Below, piece by piece: positions 33,215 to 41,459 of a stretch of 64,000 bases of DNA. Made by a program: the position numbers and the translations under genes. The DNA is from Ruegeria sp. ANG-R (GTDB lineage Bacteria > Pseudomonadota > Alphaproteobacteria > Rhodobacterales > Rhodobacteraceae). The notes under the pieces were generated by a model. The model was not told the origin of the DNA. It ran no database searches and saw only the letters and a program-made list of their open reading frames with translations. The stretch covers positions 1-64,000 of the forward strand of contig NZ_JWLJ01000012.1 of assembly GCF_000813985.1 (NCBI RefSeq). The letters run 5' to 3'. Every line of letters begins with the position of its first letter. Position 1 is the stretch's first letter.

Positions 33215-35980
33215 ATGGTAGAGAAAAAGGCAAAGAAAGCCCGACGCCTCAACACAGGCAGCGCCGTCGCAACGGTCGCCAATGACATCACCATCGCCAA
33301 CTACTCGGACGTACTGCATCCGCTGGATGACACCCTGATCGAGCGCGGCGGCGGCGAAGGCCTGAAGATCTATGACGCCATCGAGCGCGACACACATGCC
33401 TGGTCCGTCCTGCAGAAACGTAAACACAAGCTGATCGGGCGGGATTGGGTCGTTGAACCAGGCGGTGAGGGCAAACAGGACATTGCCGCCGCCGATTTCA
33501 TTCGGGATGTTCTAAGCAGCCTGCCGTTCGATCAGATCTGTATGGACCTGCTGGATGCCACCAACAAGGGCTTTGCCATCGCCGAGAACGTTTATACGCG
33601 CGACGGCCGCCACATCCGTCCTGAGTATGTCAACGCGCTGGAGCAACGCCGCTTTGTCTTTGATCGGAAATGGCAGCCCCGGCTTTTGACCTGGTCATCG
33701 CCCGCGCTGGGAGAAAAACTGCCGCAGCGCAAGTTTGTCGTCCACCGCGTTGGGGTGAAGGGCAACAATCCCTATGGCCTTGGTATGGGCACCCGTTTGT
33801 TCTGGCCGGTTTTGTTCAAACGCAATGGCGTCGGCTACTGGATGCATTATCTCGAGCGTTTCTCGGCTCCGATCCCGGTTGGCAAATATGTAGAGGGACG
33901 CGGGTCTCAGCATCAGCAAGAACTGATGCGGGTTCTCAAAAAGATGAACAACAGCTCGGCGATCACTGTGCCCATCGGCACTGAGCTGGATAGTTTTGAG
34001 GCGAAGCGGTCGGGCACGGTGGATTATTCGGTCTGGGGCAAGTTTTGGAATGCAGAAATGTCCAAGGCGGTTTTGGGCGAAACGCTCACAACCGAGATGG
34101 GTGACAACGGTGCACGGGCTGCGTCCGAAACCCATGCAGACATCCTTGACGCCTTGATCGACAGCGACAGTGATCTTTTGTCGGGTACGCTGAACAACAC
34201 CTTCATTCGGTGGCTCTGCGAGTTCAATTATCCCAATGTAACACTACCGAAGGTCTGGCGTCCGCGCCCTGCCAACGAGATTGCGCAAGAGGAGCTGAAG
34301 CGCAAACGGGCTGAACGCCGTATCAAAGACATGGACGCGCTCAAAGCTGCACGGGATGCCGGATATGAGCCCAAAGATATCGGTGCCCATATGGACGATG
34401 TCTTTGGCTGCGCGATGCAGGAAGTTGCACCTGTGGCAGATCCGGACGCTCAAAAAAAAAGTCCTGACATAGCCTTTGCCGATGATGGTACGTTGTCGAT
34501 CGAGGATCTGATCGCGGCCACCGAGGCGGCGATCCGCCCGACGCATGAGGCTTGGATACACGAACTGAAAACCACCACTGGCCTGCCGGATACCGTGGAC
34601 GAGGTAAGGCAGGCGCTGGTGGACTGGCAGACTCGGTTGGTGGGTGAAAATCCCTATGTCGAAGCTCTGGGTGATGCTTTCGCGCTGGCGGGACTGATCG
34701 GCCGCGGTGAAATCCTGGGCGAAGATGGACCCGCGCTGGCGGAGCCAAAGGTTGGCACTGTCACGTTCAAAGAAGCGCAGGAGTTCTACCGTCAGAAAGT
34801 CAGCCTGCCTAGTCGGGTTTGGACCGATACGTTGCACCAGGCACATGACCGCGCCTTTGTCGTCGCAGGGGCAGATTCCGTATCGTTGGTCGAGGATCTG
34901 CGCGGAGCGCTGGACAAGGCCGTGAATGACGGAGGCGGCCTGGAGGCGTTCCGCAAAGGCTTTGATGAGATCGTCACGCGGCACGGCTGGGATTACAACG
35001 GCGGGCGCAATTGGCGCACGCGGGTGATCTATGACACCAACCTGCGCACGGCGCATCAGGCAGGTCGTCTGAAACAGATGCGCGATCCGGACGTGGTGAA
35101 AAACAAACCCTACTGGCTGTATGTCCACGCCGAGAACCGCGAACCGAAGCAGCCCCGCGAAGAACACCTGGCATGGGACGGCAAGGTCTTCATGCATGAT
35201 GACCCGATCTGGGACCAGATTTACCCGCCCAACGGTTGGAAATGCTCCTGCGGCGTTCGTGCAATCAGCGCGGCCGGGTTGAAACGCCTGGGTAGGGACG
35301 GCCCGGATACGCCGCCGACACTGGAGATGCGGAAGGTTCAGGACCCGACGACTGGCAAGACAATCTGGGTGCCAGAGGGGATCGATTTCGGCTGGGGCTA
35401 TCAGCCGGGAGACACTTGGGAGCGCGGGATCGTGCCGCGTGAGCTGCAGAAACCGTTAAGTCCAACCCAGCCGGAATTGCCTTTACCGGTCTCACCACCG
35501 CTTTCGGATCTTGGTCGACCGTTTTCCGCGCCTGTGTTGCCTGAAGGCCGGGATGAGGAATTCTATGTCCAGCGGTTCCTGCATCGGTTTGGTGCTGATC
35601 TCGGCCGGGGTGTTCTGTATCGGGATAAGGCCGGGCAAGCTGTGGTGATATCCGATCAGTTGTTCCGCAATGCGGATGGCGCATGGAAAGCCATGAAACG
35701 CTCGCGGGCCGTGCAGATGGAACGGCTTGCGGAAACGGTATTCGACCCCGATGAGATTTGGGTGGATTGGGAAACCGAGCGCTCCGGATACACACGCCTG
35801 GTGCGCCGCTATCTGCGGTGGGAGCCGGACCTTGCCGGATACTCGTCCTTCATCTGGTCCTCGTCGGGGTGGCACGGTCTGACCAGCTTCGACCCCCGCG
35901 CGGGCAAGCGCAACAAGCCGTCACGAACCTATCTCGAGAAGAACCGGCGCGGTGCGTTGATCTATCGAAGGGAGGAGTAA
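33215..35980 (+). CDS. portal-MuF-nuclease fusion protein
   Basis: A single 921-aa frame with three parts. Residues 1 to about 500 are a DUF935/Mu gp29 portal (WSVLQKRKHKLIGRDWVVEP, NNPYGLGMGTRLFWPVLFKR). About 510-730 are a MuF/SPP1 gp7-like head-morphogenesis domain (WRTRVIYDTNLRTAHQAGR, EHLAWDGKVFMHDDPIWDQ, YPPNGWKCSCGVRA). After a Pro-rich linker, residues 770-921 resemble the phage Barnase/EndoU/ColicinE5-D/RelE-like (PBECR) nuclease domains that follow MuF in polymorphic phage toxins. Portal and MuF are separate genes in Mu. An A9 tract at 34452-34460 could let slippage make a portal-only product. No dedicated immunity gene is obvious. Confidence 0.88.
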   Translation: MVEKKAKKARRLNTGSAVATVANDITIANYSDVLHPLDDTLIERGGGEGLKIYDAIERDTHAWSVLQKRKHKLIGRDWVVEPGGEGKQDIAAADFIRDVLSSLPFDQICMDLLDATNKGFAIAENVYTRDGRHIRPEYVNALEQRRFVFDRKWQPRLLTWSSPALGEKLPQRKFVVHRVGVKGNNPYGLGMGTRLFWPVLFKRNGVGYWMHYLERFSAPIPVGKYVEGRGSQHQQELMRVLKKMNNSSAITVPIGTELDSFEAKRSGTVDYSVWGKFWNAEMSKAVLGETLTTEMGDNGARAASETHADILDALIDSDSDLLSGTLNNTFIRWLCEFNYPNVTLPKVWRPRPANEIAQEELKRKRAERRIKDMDALKAARDAGYEPKDIGAHMDDVFGCAMQEVAPVADPDAQKKSPDIAFADDGTLSIEDLIAATEAAIRPTHEAWIHELKTTTGLPDTVDEVRQALVDWQTRLVGENPYVEALGDAFALAGLIGRGEILGEDGPALAEPKVGTVTFKEAQEFYRQKVSLPSRVWTDTLHQAHDRAFVVAGADSVSLVEDLRGALDKAVNDGGGLEAFRKGFDEIVTRHGWDYNGGRNWRTRVIYDTNLRTAHQAGRLKQMRDPDVVKNKPYWLYVHAENREPKQPREEHLAWDGKVFMHDDPIWDQIYPPNGWKCSCGVRAISAAGLKRLGRDGPDTPPTLEMRKVQDPTTGKTIWVPEGIDFGWGYQPGDTWERGIVPRELQKPLSPTQPELPLPVSPPLSDLGRPFSAPVLPEGRDEEFYVQRFLHRFGADLGRGVLYRDKAGQAVVISDQLFRNADGAWKAMKRSRAVQMERLAETVFDPDEIWVDWETERSGYTRLVRRYLRWEPDLAGYSSFIWSSSGWHGLTSFDPRAGKRNKPSRTYLEKNRRGALIYRREE

Positions 35981-36099
35981 AGGGCGAATGTTGCGCTTCA
36001 GCCCTTCGCCAGACGAGCAGGTGGACCCGCAACGGTTCTCGTCTGAACGCCAACCAATATAAGCTCGGTCGGGCAGAAATTCAACCAAAGGGAAAATCC

Positions 36100-36294
36100 A
36101 TGAAAACGCCCAATCCCATCCTGAAATACTTCGACTACGAACACCTGCCGGAGCATCTGCAGGCAGTCAGCAAGCCCTTCGGGGATCTCGCGCGTCAGAT
36201 CGATACCGACACCTATGACGGGCCTGAAAAGAGTGTCGGGCTGCGCAAGCTGCTCGAGGCCAAGGATTGCATCGTCCGTGCATCCCTGGGGTGA
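36100..36294 (+). CDS. Acb2/Tad1-like small protein, candidate anti-CBASS/Thoeris sponge
   Basis: A 64-aa protein from ATG 36100 (AAAGGGAAAA upstream). The pattern YFDYEHLPEHLQAVSKPFGD, LARQID, then KSVGLRKLLEAKDCIVRA matches my memory of the Acb2/Tad1 hairpin domain family. Acb2 forms hexamers that sequester the cyclic oligonucleotides of CBASS and Thoeris-type defence. The assignment rests on motif recall and size. The position between portal and head-assembly genes means late expression plus possible carriage with virion genes. Confidence 0.65.
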   Translation: MKTPNPILKYFDYEHLPEHLQAVSKPFGDLARQIDTDTYDGPEKSVGLRKLLEAKDCIVRASLG

Positions 36295-36298
36295 TGTC

Positions 36299-36583
36299 AT
36301 GATCTATACAACGGAACAGGTGTTCCGGATCGTCGCCGAATACAGCGCCGTCACCGCCAGCCATGCTGGGGTTGGTGCCTGCGAACTCGCGGGCATGGTG
36401 GTATCCGTGCTGAGCGCTCATCCCGAGCTGATACCGGCTTTCCTGGACAACCCGTCAAAGACGGTCATGGACCACTATGACACCTTCAGCTGGGAGAACG
36501 GGTCGCTGTCCTGGCTGGCCATGAACGGCGATATCGTGACGCCGGCACAGCTTCGTGCCCATCGCGGCCGACCTGACTGTTGA
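36299..36583 (+). CDS. phage protein of unknown function
   Basis: A 94-aa protein starting 5 bp after the Acb2-like gene (ATG 36299). It contains VFRIVAEYSAVTASHAGVGA and MDHYDTFSWENGSLSWLAMN. It is predicted helical and soluble. No family recognised. Its tight linkage to the Acb2-like gene makes an accessory or counter-defence role possible. Confidence 0.55.
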   Translation: MIYTTEQVFRIVAEYSAVTASHAGVGACELAGMVVSVLSAHPELIPAFLDNPSKTVMDHYDTFSWENGSLSWLAMNGDIVTPAQLRAHRGRPDC

Positions 36584-36603
36584 AATGGATAGGAGGAGGG
36601 TTG

Positions 36604-36873
36604 ATGGCATCACCTGCTGAGGTCGCTAATGACATGTTGGCTCACGCTTCGTACTGGCGCTCACGTGATCGAAGAATCGCAAGCCTTTGCAATGATGCAA
36701 GTGCTTTGATCCGAATGATGCTTGATGGAGATCGTGTCGACGGGCGTCGGTATCACGGGGTGTGGCGCCGGCTTTTGGACAATGAGCGAAAATACTACTC
36801 CAGCAAAGTGCAGGGATGGCCCAACTTCGGTCGTGCGCGCTCGTGCATTGAGATGATGAAAGACAAAACATAG
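36604..36873 (+). CDS. phage protein of unknown function
   Basis: An 89-aa basic protein from ATG 36604, which follows a very strong AGGAGGAGGG. Segments include ANDMLAHASYWRSRDRRIAS and RYHGVWRRLLDNERKYYSSK. No family recognised. Its base composition looks slightly more A/T-rich than its neighbours, so it may be a recent acquisition. Confidence 0.55.
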   Translation: MASPAEVANDMLAHASYWRSRDRRIASLCNDASALIRMMLDGDRVDGRRYHGVWRRLLDNERKYYSSKVQGWPNFGRARSCIEMMKDKT

Positions 36874-36882
36874 GAGCCTGAT

Positions 36883-37365
36883 ATGACCGGCACCCGCATG
36901 GAATTCAGCTTCAACGACAAGCGCCTGCGTGCGGATCTGCGTTCGCGCCTTACCAAGCTGGAAAATCCCGATCCCTTCCTGAAATCCATCGGTGAAGAGT
37001 TTGCGGGGGCCGGTGGCGTCATCAATCAACGCTTCAAGGCTGAAAAAGGTCCGGACGGAAAGCCCTGGGCACCGCTCTCAGAGTCCCAGATCCGCCGCCG
37101 CCAGAAGAAATACGGCAACGCCCCGATGACCATCCTGCGGATGCGGGGTCATCTGGCGGGCTCGATCAATTATCAGGTCTCTGGCGGCAGTCTTAAAATC
37201 GGCACTGGCAAGGTGGTCGAGGATTACGCCGCCATCCACCAGTTTGGTGGCGAGGCCGGTCGAGGTCTGACGGCGGTGATCCCGGCGCGCCCGTATCTTG
37301 GTTTCTCGGATGCTGACATGGAGCTGATTGAAGAGGAGGCCATCGGGTATTTCATGGACGAGTAA
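36883..37365 (+). CDS. phage virion morphogenesis protein (Mu gpG/P2 gpS-like)
   Basis: A 160-aa protein of the virion-morphogenesis/tail-completion family: RLTKLENPDPFLKSIGEEFA, INQRFKAEKGPDGKPWAPLS, RMRGHLAGSINYQVSGGSL, and the late VEDYAAIHQFGG ... IPARPYLGFSD. It helps form the head-tail joining structure. It is the last gene before the head operon promoter region. Confidence 0.88.
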   Translation: MTGTRMEFSFNDKRLRADLRSRLTKLENPDPFLKSIGEEFAGAGGVINQRFKAEKGPDGKPWAPLSESQIRRRQKKYGNAPMTILRMRGHLAGSINYQVSGGSLKIGTGKVVEDYAAIHQFGGEAGRGLTAVIPARPYLGFSDADMELIEEEAIGYFMDE

Positions 37366-37568
37366 CCGGGTTGCGAAAACACGCTACTGAGGTGCTAAAG
37401 TCGCTTTGCGGCTATCGTGACGCCTGAAGCCCCGTTACCTGCGTTAAACCCACCGTTAAAAACGCTGTGTGGCGATCCTGATATCTTCTCCTCGGGCGCA
37501 ATTACACAAATTGCTTGCGAATGCCTCGATCTTCGCCATGATCGGGGCAGCTCCTCCAGGGTCGCTCC

Positions 37569-37585
37569 CCTGAACTCAGTTCAGG
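37569..37585. promoter_or_regulatory. 17-bp palindrome, copy 2, upstream of the head operon
   Basis: CCTGAACTCAGTTCAGG in a 284-bp gap between the morphogenesis gene and the protease gene. Its flanks CGCTCC and TAT are shared with copy 3. It is followed by A/T-rich sequence that could form a -10 box. The start codon is about 64 bp downstream, which fits an activator-dependent late promoter. Confidence 0.8.
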
Positions 37586-37648
37586 TATTTCCCCAAAATT
37601 CAGCCGGTTAATTTGCCTCCACGAGTTATGCGATGGAGCAAATTATCC

Positions 37649-38770
37649 ATGTCCACTAAATCCACGGGGCAGAGCAATGTAGCGACGACACGCAAGGTGG
37701 AGGTGTTCCGGCCGGGCACCTTCCGGGCGATGAACGGCCAGGAATATGCGTTCACCGAGGCTGACGTGGCAGCTATGGCATCCGGGTACGATCCCGACGC
37801 CGCGCCAGCTCCGGTTGTTGTTGGCCACCCCAAGCATGACGATCCGGCTTTTGGCTGGGTCCAGGGCTTTGAGGTCAACGAGAGCGGTACATTGGTGGCT
37901 GAGCTGGACAGGTTGGCCCCCGAGTTCGTCTCGGCCGTAGAAGAGGGCCGATACCGCAAGGTGTCGATGAAGTTTTTCTCGCCTGATGCGTCGAACAACC
38001 CGGTGCCAGGCAGTTACTATCCCCGGCATCTCGGTTTTCTGGGTGGTGCAGCCCCGGCCGTCAGCGGTCTGACCCCGGTCGAGTTCGCCGAGAGCGGTGA
38101 TGATGAACTGGTTGAGGTCGCATTCTCGCTGCCAGACGTTGCTGAAAGCAGCGGCTCGCTTTTTCGGCGCATCCGTGAGTTTTTCATCGAGAAATATGGC
38201 CTGGACGCTGCCAACGAAGCCGTCCCCGAATATCACATCCGCTGGATCGAACAGGCGGGCGATGAGCCTGAGTCTGTCAACCCCGGCTTTTCCCAACCCG
38301 AACCAAAGGAGACCTCCATGCCCGGAGATCCCAAAGACCTCGTTGCGCGCGAGGCTAATCTGGCCAAGCGCGAGCGCGCTTTGCGTCACAACGTAAGCGT
38401 TGCTTTTGCCGACGATCTGATCGCCAAAGGCAAGCTGTTGCCGGTCCAGCGCGACGGTGTGGCGGCCCTGCTCGATGAGCTGGGCGGTCTGACCGAGACC
38501 GAGATTTCCTTCTCGGATGACGGCACCGACAAAACCACCAACCCGTCCGACCTGCTGAAGGACATCCTGAACGCGCAGCCCGAGATCGTTCCCCAGGGCG
38601 AAACCGATCTGGAGAATGCTCCGGGCACGGGCAACGTGTCCTTTGCCTCGACCGACGGTTTGTCCGTGGATCCCGAAGGGCTTGCAGTTCACGGCAAGGC
38701 TGTTGCCTTCCAAAAAGCCAACCCCGGCACGGCCTATATCGACGCCGTTGTCGCAGTAGAGGGAGCCTGA
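37649..38770 (+). CDS. head maturation protease with C-terminal scaffold (Mu gpI-like)
   Basis: A 373-aa protein. The N-terminal half is the Mu gpI-type protease (VEVFRPGTFRAMNGQEYAFT, APAPVVVGHPKHDDPAFGWV, KVSMKFFSPDASNNPVPGSY, YPRHLGFLGGAAPAV). The C-terminal half is helical and scaffold-like (VAREANLAKRERALRHNVS). An internal start with its own strong ribosome binding site at 38318 would make scaffold alone, as Mu does with I/Z. The start at 37649 was chosen for GGAG upstream. Earlier in-frame ATGs exist (37613, 37628). Confidence 0.9.
   Translation: MSTKSTGQSNVATTRKVEVFRPGTFRAMNGQEYAFTEADVAAMASGYDPDAAPAPVVVGHPKHDDPAFGWVQGFEVNESGTLVAELDRLAPEFVSAVEEGRYRKVSMKFFSPDASNNPVPGSYYPRHLGFLGGAAPAVSGLTPVEFAESGDDELVEVAFSLPDVAESSGSLFRRIREFFIEKYGLDAANEAVPEYHIRWIEQAGDEPESVNPGFSQPEPKETSMPGDPKDLVAREANLAKRERALRHNVSVAFADDLIAKGKLLPVQRDGVAALLDELGGLTETEISFSDDGTDKTTNPSDLLKDILNAQPEIVPQGETDLENAPGTGNVSFASTDGLSVDPEGLAVHGKAVAFQKANPGTAYIDAVVAVEGA
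38318..38770 (+). CDS. internal in-frame scaffold protein start (Mu gpZ-like)
   Basis: AAGGAGACCTCC precedes the ATG at 38318, inside and in frame with the protease gene. The 150-aa product contains the coiled helical segment and the acidic tail but no protease domain. This nested-gene arrangement is established for Mu I and Z and for lambda C and Nu3. Confidence 0.75.
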   Translation: MPGDPKDLVAREANLAKRERALRHNVSVAFADDLIAKGKLLPVQRDGVAALLDELGGLTETEISFSDDGTDKTTNPSDLLKDILNAQPEIVPQGETDLENAPGTGNVSFASTDGLSVDPEGLAVHGKAVAFQKANPGTAYIDAVVAVEGA

Positions 38771-38773
38771 TCC

Positions 38774-39112
38774 ATGGGGCCGCTTCTGTCTTCGATTTCC
38801 ATTCTGCCCATCACCGTAACCCTGACCGGGGATGTCAGCGCGCACCGCTTCGTGACGGTTGCGGGCGCACAGGCTGGTGACGGCGATGCCGTTCTCGGCG
38901 TGTCCCACAACGACGAAGTGTCCGGTCGTGCGGTTGCGGTCGATGTGATCGGCGTGCGCGACATGATTGCCGGGGCCGCAATCGCCCAAGGTGTCGAAGT
39001 CCAGTCGGATGCCAACGGGCAACCGATCACCCGGGCCGCCGGAACAGCTGCCGGCCGCGCTCTGACCGCCGCAGCCAACCCCGGCGATATCGTCAAAATT
39101 CTGATCAAGTAA
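38774..39112 (+). CDS. capsid decoration/stabilisation protein (DUF2190-like)
   Basis: A 112-aa beta-rich protein between scaffold and major capsid genes (VTLTGDVSAHRFVTVAGAQA, DAVLGVSHNDEVSGRAV, VEVQSDANGQPITRA, NPGDIVKILIK). This pattern is DUF2190, typical of trimeric capsid decoration proteins. Confidence 0.82.
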   Translation: MGPLLSSISILPITVTLTGDVSAHRFVTVAGAQAGDGDAVLGVSHNDEVSGRAVAVDVIGVRDMIAGAAIAQGVEVQSDANGQPITRAAGTAAGRALTAAANPGDIVKILIK

Positions 39113-39121
39113 GGGGCCGCT

Positions 39122-40063
39122 ATGTCTCGCAATATGAACACCACTCAGGCCCGTGTCATTGACCCGATCCTGTCCACTCACGCCCAGGGCTATCGCAATT
39201 CCGAGATGATCGGTCACCTGCTCCTGCCGGTTGCCGACATTCCGACACGCGGTGTGCGCGTCCTGCGCTTTGGCAAGGACAGCTTCCGCAAGATGAACAC
39301 ACGCCGCGCACCCGGCGCGCAATACCAGACGGTGCAGTATGGCTATGCGTCCAATGCCGTCGCACTGCAGCAGGAAGCCTTGGCCGCCAAGGTGCCGTGG
39401 GAGAACATGGAAGAGGCATCCAAAGTGCCTGGTGTTGACCTGGCGCGTGGCAGCGTCGAAATGGTTCTCGACATCATTGCGCTTGGTCGCGAGGCCGACA
39501 TTGCGGATTTGGTTCGGAACCCGAACAACTATGCCGCCAACAACAAGATGTCGCTGACCGGGTCTGACAAGTGGTCTGATCCCAACAGTGATCCGGCCGC
39601 CGATATCAACGAGGGCAAGGAACAGGTGCGTCGCCGTATCGGGCGCTATCCGAACCAGCTGACGATTGGGGCTCCGACCTTCAACGTCCTGAAGCAGCAC
39701 CCGAAGATCAAGGAGCAGTTCAAATACACCAGCTCCGACTCGATCACGGTTGAGATGTTGGCCAAGTATTTCGACATCGACAAGGTCATCGTTGGTAAGG
39801 CCGTGTATCTGGAAGAAGGTGCCTCCGATGACGCCGATGCACAGGACATCTGGGGCAACGATGCGATCCTGTCGTTCAGGCCGATGGGCACGAACTACAT
39901 GGTTCCGTCCTTCGGGTACACCTACCGCCTGCGCGGTCACCCGCAGATCATGAAACCCTACTCGGACGATAGCTGTGACAGCTGGGTCTACAAAATCAAG
40001 GAAGAGTGGTCGCCCGAGCTGACCGGCGCGGACGCGGGCTTCCTGTTCCCCAACCCGATCTAA
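39122..40063 (+). CDS. major capsid protein
   Basis: A 313-aa protein directly after the decoration gene. It contains DPILSTHAQGYRNSEMIGHL, RYPNQLTIGAPTFNVLKQHP, AKYFDIDKVIVGKAVYLEEG and IWGNDAILSFRPMG. These match the gpT-like/HK97-fold major head subunits of Mu-type phages in size and position. The cleavage state cannot be read from sequence. Confidence 0.88.
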   Translation: MSRNMNTTQARVIDPILSTHAQGYRNSEMIGHLLLPVADIPTRGVRVLRFGKDSFRKMNTRRAPGAQYQTVQYGYASNAVALQQEALAAKVPWENMEEASKVPGVDLARGSVEMVLDIIALGREADIADLVRNPNNYAANNKMSLTGSDKWSDPNSDPAADINEGKEQVRRRIGRYPNQLTIGAPTFNVLKQHPKIKEQFKYTSSDSITVEMLAKYFDIDKVIVGKAVYLEEGASDDADAQDIWGNDAILSFRPMGTNYMVPSFGYTYRLRGHPQIMKPYSDDSCDSWVYKIKEEWSPELTGADAGFLFPNPI

Positions 40064-40161
40064 GCCTACCCCCTCGAGAGCAAGAGCGAGGAAGCAACCT
40101 CGCCAACAACGTCCTGGGCACGACGCCAAACTGCCCAAACCCCAATCAATGGAGATCTGAG

Positions 40162-40491
40162 ATGTCCCACATTGCCAACCACCGCATCAAGAAGGGTGGC
40201 AAATACTATGCGGCAGACGAGCGCATCGACCTGACCGAAGATGAACTGACTGATCTGCCCGACGGCGCTGTGCGTGAGGCGGATCCCGAAGACGATGCCG
40301 ATGACCAAGACGCGGTGCCGACCGATGACGCGAAGGTCGAGGCGTTGAAGAAGGCCCTCAGTGAGTTGCCGGAAAGCGCCTTCAAGAAAGATGGCGACAT
40401 TCGTGCGGATGCGCTCAAAGCGCTTAACGACCATCTCGGCTTTGAAACCACCGCCGCAGCCGTCGCCATTTTCAAACCGGCTGCCGAGTAA
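40162..40491 (+). CDS. head-region protein (Mu gp35/HI1506-like)
   Basis: A 109-aa protein. The ATG at 40162 follows GGAGATCTGAG. It has an N-terminal strand region (IKKGGKYYAADERIDLTEDE), an acidic middle, and a C-terminal helical domain (LSELPESAFKKDGDIRADAL) like the HI1506-related family of Mu-like phages. Probable head-completion role. Confidence 0.65.
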   Translation: MSHIANHRIKKGGKYYAADERIDLTEDELTDLPDGAVREADPEDDADDQDAVPTDDAKVEALKKALSELPESAFKKDGDIRADALKALNDHLGFETTAAAVAIFKPAAE

Positions 40492-40497
40492 TCTCCC

Positions 40498-40977
40498 ATG
40501 GGCCGTTTCCTGACCTCTGACGACTTCATCGCCCAATTCGGCGAGGCCGAGGCCCAGTTGATCGCGGGCAATGGGGCGTTCAACAGCCTCGAAGGCAGCC
40601 AGATCGACGCGGAGCTGATCGAGTCGGAGATCGCCTTTGTCGATGAACTGATCGCCGGTTACGTGCTGGCGCGTCATGGCTGGCTGGCCCGGCTCTGGGT
40701 CGAGGATATCCCGCGCCTGCTGAAGGGCCTGGGCGGTGACATCGTCCGGTACCGGCTACGCGACAAGAAGGGCAGTAAGGGTCAGATAAGCGACACCGTG
40801 GAGACCCGCTACAAGGACGCCCTGAAGCGTCTGGAGGCCATCCAGTCCGGGACGCTGGATCTGATCCGCGAAAGCAATGACGGGCAGGCCACACCCGAGG
40901 TTCCGGCCGAAAACGATGACTTTCCTGCCATCACAGGTGCCGCGCCGCTGGCCGATACCATCCTGAAAGGATACTGA
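40498..40977 (+). CDS. DUF1320 head-tail connector protein (Mu gp36-like)
   Basis: A 159-aa protein beginning GRFLTSDDFIAQFGEAEAQL. It contains the helical segment IAFVDELIAGYVLARHGWLA and DIVRYRLRDKK, followed by a conserved KDALKRLEAIQSG. The DUF1320 family acts at the head-tail junction. Confidence 0.85.
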   Translation: MGRFLTSDDFIAQFGEAEAQLIAGNGAFNSLEGSQIDAELIESEIAFVDELIAGYVLARHGWLARLWVEDIPRLLKGLGGDIVRYRLRDKKGSKGQISDTVETRYKDALKRLEAIQSGTLDLIRESNDGQATPEVPAENDDFPAITGAAPLADTILKGY

Positions 40978-40978
40978 C

Positions 40979-41458
40979 GTGCCCACCAAACTGAAGCCCA
41001 CACATCTTGAGAAGATCGAGGCCGGCATCGTTGCCACGCTGAAAGAGCATCTCGGCTCCGATTGCCTGATTGACCTGTTTCCTGACCGCCCTGGTGAGTT
41101 CGACATGGGCAAGGCCACAAAGGCTGTTCTGGTCCAATACACCGGATCGACATACGCTGCTCCAGACGGCACCCGCTCAGGTTGGCAGCAGCGTAGTCCG
41201 AATTTTGCTATCCACCTGCAGCTCCGCACCTTGGGGCACACCATGCGCGGCACGCGCGAGGTCGAGCAAATCCGTTTCGCGCTGCAGGCCGTTCGCATCG
41301 AAGGGGCAGAGCTACGCCTCGTGCGCGATGGCATCGCCGAGCAGGACAATGACTACTGGCGCTATGTCATCGAGGTCGCCTGCACAATCCCGGCGGTACC
41401 GCGACCGCAGAACGCGCCTGCACCTCTCATGACCAACTTCCAGATAGAAGGAGCCTGA
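40979..41458 (+). CDS. tail terminator-like protein (Mu gp37/DUF1834-like)
   Basis: A 159-aa protein with a GTG start one base after the preceding stop. LVQYTGSTYAAPDGTRSGWQ, FAIHLQLRTLGHTMRGTREV and YWRYVIEVACTIPAVP are the style of the Mu gp37/tail-terminator fold, which caps the tail at the head end. Confidence 0.75.
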   Translation: MPTKLKPTHLEKIEAGIVATLKEHLGSDCLIDLFPDRPGEFDMGKATKAVLVQYTGSTYAAPDGTRSGWQQRSPNFAIHLQLRTLGHTMRGTREVEQIRFALQAVRIEGAELRLVRDGIAEQDNDYWRYVIEVACTIPAVPRPQNAPAPLMTNFQIEGA

Positions 41459-41459
41459 T

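Noticed and set aside
37643..40138. Minus-strand frame of 831 codons across the head genes
   Set aside because: It mirrors the well-supported protease, decoration and capsid genes and has no recognisable domain.
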